From Patescibacteria group bacterium (GTDB lineage Bacteria; Patescibacteriota; Microgenomatia; UBA1400; PJMF01), in NCBI GenBank assembly GCA_023382875.1, contig JAHDXH010000006.1, positions 1 through 55,374 on the forward strand: a stretch of 55,374 nt of DNA, given 5' to 3'. Position 1 is the first letter of the stretch, and each line of letters opens with the position of its first letter. Made by a program: the position numbers and the translations under genes. This document shows, in pieces, positions 50,067-55,374 of this stretch. The notes beneath the pieces are model-generated. The model searched no databases. It worked only from the letters and a program-made list of their open reading frames with translations, and was not told where the DNA came from.

Positions 50067-51122
50067 ATGAACATTTTTGACATCATGGAACAAGTTATTG
50101 TGCAGGAAGGCTCAGATATTCATTTGATCGCTGGTTCTCCGCCAATGTTACGTGTTCATGGCGAACTTGCTCCGGTTGAGGGTCTGGCTGCCTTGACCAA
50201 CGAAGAAACTAATATGCTCATTGATCCTTTGTTGACTAAAGAGCAAAAGGATTATGTTCACGTTAATAAAGAAATCGACTTTGGTTTTCAATACAAAGAT
50301 AAAGGTCGTTTTAGAATTAACGTTTATCACCAGCAAGGCAATATGGCTGCTGCTTTGCGTTTGATTCCAACTCACATTAAAACTATTGAAGAGTTAATGT
50401 TGCCTGATATTTTTCATCGTTTCACCCAGTTCAAACAAGGATTAGTTTTGGTAACTGGTCCGACTGGTGAAGGTAAATCGACCACTTTGGCAGCAATTAT
50501 TGAAGAGATTAACTCTTCGAGAGGTGAACATATCTTAACCATCGAAGATCCAGTGGAGTTTATTTATCAGCCCAAGCGTTCAATCATTTCTCAGCGTGAA
50601 GTTAATAAAGACACCCATTCTTGGGCAGTATCTTTGCGCTCTGCTTTGCGCGAAGACCCTGATGTGGTGTTGGTTGGTGAAATGAGAGACTTTGAAACTA
50701 TTTCCGCTGCATTAACGGTGGCTGAAACTGGTCACTTGGTTTTTGGAACTCTGCATACTTCTTCGGCTGCACAGACGATTGACCGTATTATTGACGTCTT
50801 CCCTGCTACTCAGCAAAACCAAATTCGTCAGCAATTAGCCTCCTCCTTGCAAGCTGTTATTTCTCAAAGATTGGTGCCCTTGGCTAGCGGTGGTCGAGTT
50901 GCAGCAGTGGAAATCATGATTGCTATTCCAGCCATTCGTAATTTGATCCGCGAAGAGAAAATTTTCCAAATTGATAACATTATTCAAACTTCTGGCGAAC
51001 ACGGCATGATGTTAATGGAAACTAGTTTGGCCAATTTAGTTCAAAGAGGAGCAATTACTAAAGAAACAGCAGTCGCCTATTCTTTCCGTCCTCAAGAAAT
51101 GAAGAGAATTTTAGGAATGTAG
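50067..51122 (+). CDS. pilT: type IV pilus retraction ATPase PilT
   Basis: The 351-residue product has the PilT features: GSDIHLIAGSPPMLRVHGEL at the N-terminus, Walker A as GPTGEGKSTTLA (with Glu where Ser is usual), TIEDPVEFIY, VLVGEMRDFETI, and TGHLVFGTLHTSSAAQTIDRIIDVFP. Retraction powers twitching and DNA uptake. It lies 3 nt after pilB. Confidence 0.94.
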   Translation: MNIFDIMEQVIVQEGSDIHLIAGSPPMLRVHGELAPVEGLAALTNEETNMLIDPLLTKEQKDYVHVNKEIDFGFQYKDKGRFRINVYHQQGNMAAALRLIPTHIKTIEELMLPDIFHRFTQFKQGLVLVTGPTGEGKSTTLAAIIEEINSSRGEHILTIEDPVEFIYQPKRSIISQREVNKDTHSWAVSLRSALREDPDVVLVGEMRDFETISAALTVAETGHLVFGTLHTSSAAQTIDRIIDVFPATQQNQIRQQLASSLQAVISQRLVPLASGGRVAAVEIMIAIPAIRNLIREEKIFQIDNIIQTSGEHGMMLMETSLANLVQRGAITKETAVAYSFRPQEMKRILGM

Positions 51123-51128
51123 AATTTT

Positions 51129-52331
51129 ATGTCTTATTTTAGGTACGTCGCCAAAAACGAGCACTCCGAAACAGTTAAGGGAAAAGTTGAGGCACAAAGT
51201 AAAACACAAGCTGTCCAAATCTTAAGAAGCAGAAATTTGTTTGTGGTGAGTTTGCAGTTGGAGGGTGACGACTCAATGTCAGTTTTGGGTTCTTTGGTTT
51301 CTGGTGTTAAACATGACGATATTGTTAATTTGACCAGACAACTTTCTACTATGATTACGGCAGGCTTACCTTTGACAGAATCACTGTCAATCTTGGAACA
51401 ACAGGGTAAGCCCGCGATGGTTAAGGTGATCTCTGAGTTACTTAAAGATATTGAGGGTGGTTCCACTTTTGCCGCGGCTTTGAGTAAATTTCCCAAGCAC
51501 TTTACGCCTGTTTACACACAGTTGATTAAAGCTGGTGAAACTGCGGGTGTAATGGATGAAGTGCTGCAGCGTTTAGCAGAAAATATGGAAAAGGATAAAG
51601 AGTTTAAGGCCAAAACCAAAGGCGCCTTAATTTATCCCGCTATCGTCATGATAGCGATGGGTATCGTGGGTATGGTGATGATGGTGGTGGTGGTGCCTAA
51701 GCTGACTGACATGTACAAAGATTTTGGCGCTGAGCTGCCTGCGCCAACGCAGTTTTTGATTGATTTGTCAAATTTCTTTACTAAGACATGGTATCTAATT
51801 TTGGCAGGATTAGGAGCAGGAATTTTTGGTTTAAGAAAATGGGCTAAAACAAGAGCTGGTGCTATCGAAATCGCCAAAATACAATTCAAAATTCCTATTT
51901 ATGGTCGTTTGAAAAGAAAAATTATTTTGACCGAATTAACTAGAACGACAGCTTTGCTTTTGACAGCCGGTATTTCGTTACTTCAAGTTTTGGAAATTGT
52001 TGCCGATGCCGCTGACTCAATTATTTATCAAGAAGAACTTCGCGAAGCGGCTAAAAAAGTGGAAAAAGGTGTTTCTCTAGCTCAGACTGTGACAAATCAA
52101 GATTTATTCCCGATGATTTTGTCACAAATGGTAGCTGTGGGTGAAGAAACTGGTAAATTAGATGAAGTGTTGTTAAAACTTTCGACTTATTTTCAATCTG
52201 AAAGTGAGCACGAGATTAAAAATCTCACCACAGCGCTTGAGCCATTTATCATGATTGTTTTGGCTGTCGGCGTGGGTTTTATGACTATTGCTATCATCAT
52301 GCCTATCTACAGTTTGACTAGTCAGTTCTAG
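51129..52331 (+). CDS. pilC: type IV pilus inner-membrane platform protein PilC
   Basis: The 400-residue protein has two repeated GspF domains (DDIVNLTRQLSTMITAGLPLTESLSILEQQ and LTELTRTTALLLTAGISLLQVLEIVAD) and three membrane helices near 170-195, 215-240 and 370-395. It is the membrane platform on which PilB and PilT act. It follows pilT by 6 nt. Confidence 0.95.
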   Translation: MSYFRYVAKNEHSETVKGKVEAQSKTQAVQILRSRNLFVVSLQLEGDDSMSVLGSLVSGVKHDDIVNLTRQLSTMITAGLPLTESLSILEQQGKPAMVKVISELLKDIEGGSTFAAALSKFPKHFTPVYTQLIKAGETAGVMDEVLQRLAENMEKDKEFKAKTKGALIYPAIVMIAMGIVGMVMMVVVVPKLTDMYKDFGAELPAPTQFLIDLSNFFTKTWYLILAGLGAGIFGLRKWAKTRAGAIEIAKIQFKIPIYGRLKRKIILTELTRTTALLLTAGISLLQVLEIVADAADSIIYQEELREAAKKVEKGVSLAQTVTNQDLFPMILSQMVAVGEETGKLDEVLLKLSTYFQSESEHEIKNLTTALEPFIMIVLAVGVGFMTIAIIMPIYSLTSQF

Positions 52332-52368
52332 CGTGTGTATATTTATCTGTGTATACTTATTTTTAATT

Positions 52369-52995
52369 ATGAAAAAGGTTGACAATAAAATGACCAAAGC
52401 ACTTTCCTTTTTAAAGCTCGGTCGAGGTGGCTTCACCATGATCGAGTTGTTAGTTGTGATTTCGGTGATCGGAATTTTGGCCGTGGCCGTTCTGTCTTCC
52501 ATTAATCCTATCGAACAAATTAATAAGGGTCGTGACACTCGTACTAGGTCCGATGCTGCCCAGCTTATTAATGCAGTTGATAGATACTTCTCTATTCAAG
52601 AAAGATACCCCTGGAATGATGCCAATGGTTCTGACTGGACTCCTACAACCAGCTACGATGAGTACGATGAAGAATTTGTCTCAACTGGTGGTAGTGCAGC
52701 TGCCTGGGGCTGGACTCAAATTTTGAATGACGTTCAAGAGGTTAAAGCTGGCTTTATTACTCGTTTGATTAATGACGATGCTGTAATAGCCTTTAAAGCT
52801 GCGGGCACAAATGAAACCATGTATGCTTGTTTCAAGCCCGCATCTAACTCATTTAAGCGTGAAGCTGCCACTAACTGTGACGCATCTGTTGGTGTAACAC
52901 CTTATGGTACTGGTGATGGCGTGCCATCTTCGATTACCACTTGTGCTACTAGAGACGGTTCAGTTAGCGAAGATAACTACATCTGCTTGCCCTAA
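52369..52995 (+). CDS. type IV prepilin-like protein
   Basis: The protein (about 208 residues from ATG 52369) has the prepilin signal with cleavage after Gly in RGGFTMIELLVVISVIGIL and Glu at +5. After the hydrophobic helix, NKGRDTRTRSDAAQLINAVDRYFSIQERYPW is typical of pilin-like proteins. The C-terminal part has several Cys (YACFKP, TNCDASVG, TTCATRD, YICLP) that could form the disulfide-bonded D-region. It follows pilC and may be the major pilin. GTG 52333 and ATG 52390 are other possible starts. Confidence 0.9.
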   Translation: MKKVDNKMTKALSFLKLGRGGFTMIELLVVISVIGILAVAVLSSINPIEQINKGRDTRTRSDAAQLINAVDRYFSIQERYPWNDANGSDWTPTTSYDEYDEEFVSTGGSAAAWGWTQILNDVQEVKAGFITRLINDDAVIAFKAAGTNETMYACFKPASNSFKREAATNCDASVGVTPYGTGDGVPSSITTCATRDGSVSEDNYICLP

Positions 52996-53002
52996 AGTAG
53001 TG

Positions 53003-53827
53003 ATGTTTTTAACACATTTAGCAATTGGTTCTATCTTATTTATGTTGGGAGCTGCCTTAGGCAGCTTCCTTAACGTTGTCATCAGTAGATCACTTGCCAA
53101 AGAATCATGGATCTGGGGTCGCTCACACTGCGACGAATGTCAAAAACAAATTAGTTGGTATGATAACATTCCCCTTCTCTCTTATTTGATTCTTAAAGCT
53201 AAGTGCCGTCACTGTCATAAACCAATTGCGCTCACCCACCCTGTAGTAGAGTTTTTGGTAGGTAGCTTATTTGTCTGGTGGTACATTTCTATTAGTTTTA
53301 TATTCACTTTAACTCAACATCCATTTGTGATTTTACAACCACTTTTTTGGTTGACTGTCGGCATGGTCTTGGTTGCAATCTTTGTTTATGACATGCTCTA
53401 TTCGCAAATTTTGGTTTTGCCAGTCGCCTTTTTGATGATCTTGACCGTCATTTATAGATTTGCCTTAGTAGGGTTTGGAATTATGCAAATTCATGATTTG
53501 GTCTTGGCTGGATTAGGAATGATTTTGTCGGTATCTTTTATTTGGGGAATTCGTAAAACCGCTTGGTTGATTTACAAAAAAGAAGCTATGGGTGATGGTG
53601 ACGTGATTTTAATGGCACCACTCGCTATGTTAATGGGCTGGCCAAGTGTTCTGGTTGGGCTCTATTTGAGCTTTGTTTTGGGAGGCGTTGTGGGCATGGT
53701 TTTGATCTTGGGAAAAAAGAAACATTTAAAATCAACAATTCCGTTTGGACCTTTCCTCATCTTAGGAACTTTTATATCCTTAGTATGGGGAGATAATTTG
53801 ATCACTTGGTATTTATCTCTTCTTTAA
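53003..53827 (+). CDS. pilD: prepilin peptidase (type IV leader peptidase)
   Basis: The product has 274 residues from ATG 53003; the longer frame overlapping the pilin is not coding. The N-terminal methyltransferase domain has GAALGSFLNVVISR and the zinc site HCDECQ...CRHCHKP. The aspartyl protease residues are in FVYDMLYSQI and GDGDVILMAPLAMLMGWP. It cleaves and N-methylates the prepilins encoded nearby. Confidence 0.95.
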   Translation: MFLTHLAIGSILFMLGAALGSFLNVVISRSLAKESWIWGRSHCDECQKQISWYDNIPLLSYLILKAKCRHCHKPIALTHPVVEFLVGSLFVWWYISISFIFTLTQHPFVILQPLFWLTVGMVLVAIFVYDMLYSQILVLPVAFLMILTVIYRFALVGFGIMQIHDLVLAGLGMILSVSFIWGIRKTAWLIYKKEAMGDGDVILMAPLAMLMGWPSVLVGLYLSFVLGGVVGMVLILGKKKHLKSTIPFGPFLILGTFISLVWGDNLITWYLSLL

Positions 53828-53830
53828 ACA

Positions 53831-54739
53831 ATGAGAATCCTAAAGTCCATGTTTTTTTTCCTACTCTTTTTTGGAGTAGCTGGGACTGTGGGATTTTTTG
53901 TTGGTCGTGAATTTTTGTTAACCATGGGTGCGACCGCTATGAAAAATTCTCTTCGTGAAGTCGCGGAAATTGCAAAAAGCACTGGTACTTATGCAGCTGA
54001 GTGTCGCAAAAAAGGCATCGTTGAATTAGATGAAAGTTCGATTAAATCTATTCAACTGAGATTTACATCTAGCACTGAATATCAAATTGAAGTGGTATGT
54101 CGACAGTTTAGTTTAGATCCAATCGTGGTTAAAGAAGATAAGTTGCCTCAGTTTGTGACTAAAGTTCCTGGTTTTGGCGGGGTCATTTGGGGACAAGCTT
54201 TGAGTGGTGTAGCTGTTCAGTCTTTTGGAAAAGCTAAAAGTATTTTTGTCGAAGATGAGGCGATTGCCATTGGTAATTTGGATGACGTGACTGGCTCGCT
54301 TAGTCCGGTCACGAGTTGTCAGGGTCAAGGTTTTACCTGTTGCCCACTTGAGACAACTATTGGCCAAGGTCGCAGTATCCAAAATGTGAACGATTGTTCT
54401 GCTAATTGTTTTGAGAGCTGTGTGAGAAGGCCAATTATTTTGTCACTTTCAACTCAGCCATTTTTTGATTTAAAAACCAGAGAGGTAGTAGTTAACAAAG
54501 GTGAACAAGTAACTGTGGCTTATGTAACTGATTTTGCGGGGTCAAAAAAATTGGATATCACAATTGATTTTGGTGATGGCGAAACACAGCACATGTCAGA
54601 ATTTTCTGGCGATACTGTTCATCAATATAACTGTGCTCAAACTTCGTGCCGTTATGACTTAGAAGTAACTGCCGTTAACGAAAACGGCATTGAAGCGGCT
54701 AGGACCGCTATTACTAGGGTGACAGTAATTGTGCAATAA
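53831..54739 (+). CDS. membrane-anchored protein with PKD-like domain
   Basis: The 302-residue product has an N-terminal membrane helix (about 6-30). The middle domain is Cys-rich (CRKKG, VVCRQF, CQGQGFTCCPLE, NDCSANCFESC), and the C-terminus (about 215-300) resembles a PKD domain: LDITIDFGDGETQHMSEF, HQYNC, YDLEVTAVNENG. There is no prepilin signal. Its place between the prepilin peptidase and two pilin genes suggests a surface role with the pilus, such as adhesion or pilus-tip binding (inference). Confidence 0.75.
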   Translation: MRILKSMFFFLLFFGVAGTVGFFVGREFLLTMGATAMKNSLREVAEIAKSTGTYAAECRKKGIVELDESSIKSIQLRFTSSTEYQIEVVCRQFSLDPIVVKEDKLPQFVTKVPGFGGVIWGQALSGVAVQSFGKAKSIFVEDEAIAIGNLDDVTGSLSPVTSCQGQGFTCCPLETTIGQGRSIQNVNDCSANCFESCVRRPIILSLSTQPFFDLKTREVVVNKGEQVTVAYVTDFAGSKKLDITIDFGDGETQHMSEFSGDTVHQYNCAQTSCRYDLEVTAVNENGIEAARTAITRVTVIVQ

Positions 54740-54745
54740 TGTGCT

Positions 54746-55180
54746 ATGAAAACTATGACTAATAAAAAGACTCTCTTTGGTTTTACACTGCTCGAACTAT
54801 TGGTGGTCATTTCAATCATTGGTATTCTAGTGGCAATGGGAGCTGTGGCTTTCACTACTGCTCAAAAACGTGGTCGAGACTCCAAACGCCGTGGTGATAT
54901 CCAGGCTATTCAAAAAGCTTACGAGCAATATTTTGCAGATAATACAATGTATGCTACGACCTGCAGCACTATGGCAGATGGTTATATGCCCGGCGGTACC
55001 CCCACTGACCCACAGGGTAATCAGTCTTACATTTTGAATTGTGACTCTGATCAATATTGTATTTGTGCTGAATTGGAAGATATTGATGGTGGCAACGCTG
55101 GTGCTCCAGCTTCTCTAAGTACTGTCTGTGACTACGCAGGTGCACCAAAATCACATTATTGTCTTAGTAACTTGCAATAA
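54746..55180 (+). CDS. type IV prepilin-like protein
   Basis: The product has 144 residues. The prepilin signal is FGFTLLELLVVISIIGILVAMGAVAFTTAQKRGRDSKRRGDIQAIQKAYEQYF, with Glu at +5 after the Gly cleavage site. The short globular part has Cys pairs (TTCSTM, LNCDSDQYCICAELE, TVCDYAGAPKSHYCLSNL). It is a second pilin, smaller than the one at 52369. ATG 54746 or 54755 may be the start. Confidence 0.92.
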   Translation: MKTMTNKKTLFGFTLLELLVVISIIGILVAMGAVAFTTAQKRGRDSKRRGDIQAIQKAYEQYFADNTMYATTCSTMADGYMPGGTPTDPQGNQSYILNCDSDQYCICAELEDIDGGNAGAPASLSTVCDYAGAPKSHYCLSNLQ

Positions 55181-55182
55181 CT

Positions 55183-55374
55183 ATGAATAAAAAATACGGC
55201 TTCAACTTGTTTGGCTTTACCATGATTGAACTTTTGGTGGTGACGACGATTATTATTATTCTTACTTCGATTGGTTTGGTCAGTTATACCTCTGCCAACC
55301 GTTCAGCTCGCAATGGCAAAAGAAAAGCAGATATGGAGATGGTAAGGCAGGCATTGGTTCTATATCGTACAGAC
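55183..55374 (+). CDS. third type IV prepilin-like protein, 3'-partial
   Basis: ATG 55183, 2 nt after the previous stop, opens a frame that runs to the window edge (64 codons). It begins MNKKYGFNLFGFTMIELLVV, a prepilin signal with Glu at +5, and continues through a hydrophobic helix into SARNGKRKADMEMVRQALVLY. It shows that the pilus operon continues past the window with at least three pilin-type genes. Confidence 0.92.
   Translation, partial: MNKKYGFNLFGFTMIELLVVTTIIIILTSIGLVSYTSANRSARNGKRKADMEMVRQALVLYRTD

Overview
This window looks like a chromosome fragment of a small-genome bacterium of the Candidate Phyla Radiation (Patescibacteria). I infer this from AT-rich, tightly packed genes, unusually short versions of universal proteins (EF-Ts of 153 aa, YebC of 186 aa, RF1 of 323 aa, LspA of 129 aa, a delta' subunit without its ATPase motif), many genes that appear to be transcribed without a 5' leader, and a type IV pilus locus. 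TGA is used as an ordinary stop (for example in yebC and at 19419-19421), so the Gracilibacteria/Absconditabacteria code is excluded. I cannot assign a lower-rank taxon from sequence alone.

Layout. 1-6.3 kb (+): recR, a ribosome hibernation factor behind an attenuator-like leader, two Q/E-rich unknown proteins, a frameshifted PIG-L deacetylase, cysS, a bactofilin-like membrane protein and a PspC peptide. 6.3-8.45 kb: a visibly GC-richer island with two tandem paralogous acidic proteins, each followed by the same 39-bp terminator repeat, and a pentapeptide-repeat protein. 8.46-12.97 kb (+): ychF, rpsF-ssb-rpsR, a long hairpin leader, a TPR protein and CtpA protease. 12.97-20.6 kb (-): prfA, rpmE, the hisS-DMT transporter-mgtE group, an M24 peptidase and two surface proteins. 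20.6-28.3 kb, mixed: metallo-hydrolase, dnaB, tRNA-Leu(CAA), lgt-lspA-pseudouridine synthase, and a cluster of unknown proteins with a structured leader. 28.4-39.1 kb, mostly +: glyA, nfo, folD, rpsB-tsf, yebC, and ugd-uxs for UDP-xylose synthesis, with two convergent minus-strand genes (FkbM methyltransferase, TPR protein). 39.1-41.5 kb: a long AT-rich noncoding stretch with a hidden 38-codon gene and a Xer tyrosine recombinase flanked by palindromes with dif-like geometry. 41.5-48.2 kb (-): tRNA-Ala(GGC), gyrA, family II pyrophosphatase, gyrB, delta'. 48.3 kb to the end (+): pilB-pilT-pilC-prepilin-prepilin peptidase-PKD protein-two further prepilins, the last cut by the window edge.

How the parts fit. 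Most of the window is core information processing. Cell-surface functions are lipoprotein processing (lgt, lspA), a UDP-sugar branch (ugd, uxs), a degenerate LCP-like protein and a pilus probably used for DNA uptake or attachment. A recurring pattern is a -10 hexamer ending 6-8 nt before the ATG, often directly after the previous gene's terminator. Ribosomal genes and a few others instead have long structured leaders. The most distinctive sequences are the dif-like palindromes around the Xer gene, the duplicated gene-plus-terminator island, and at least three structured 5' leaders (before hpf, the TPR-ctpA pair and the gene at 27051).
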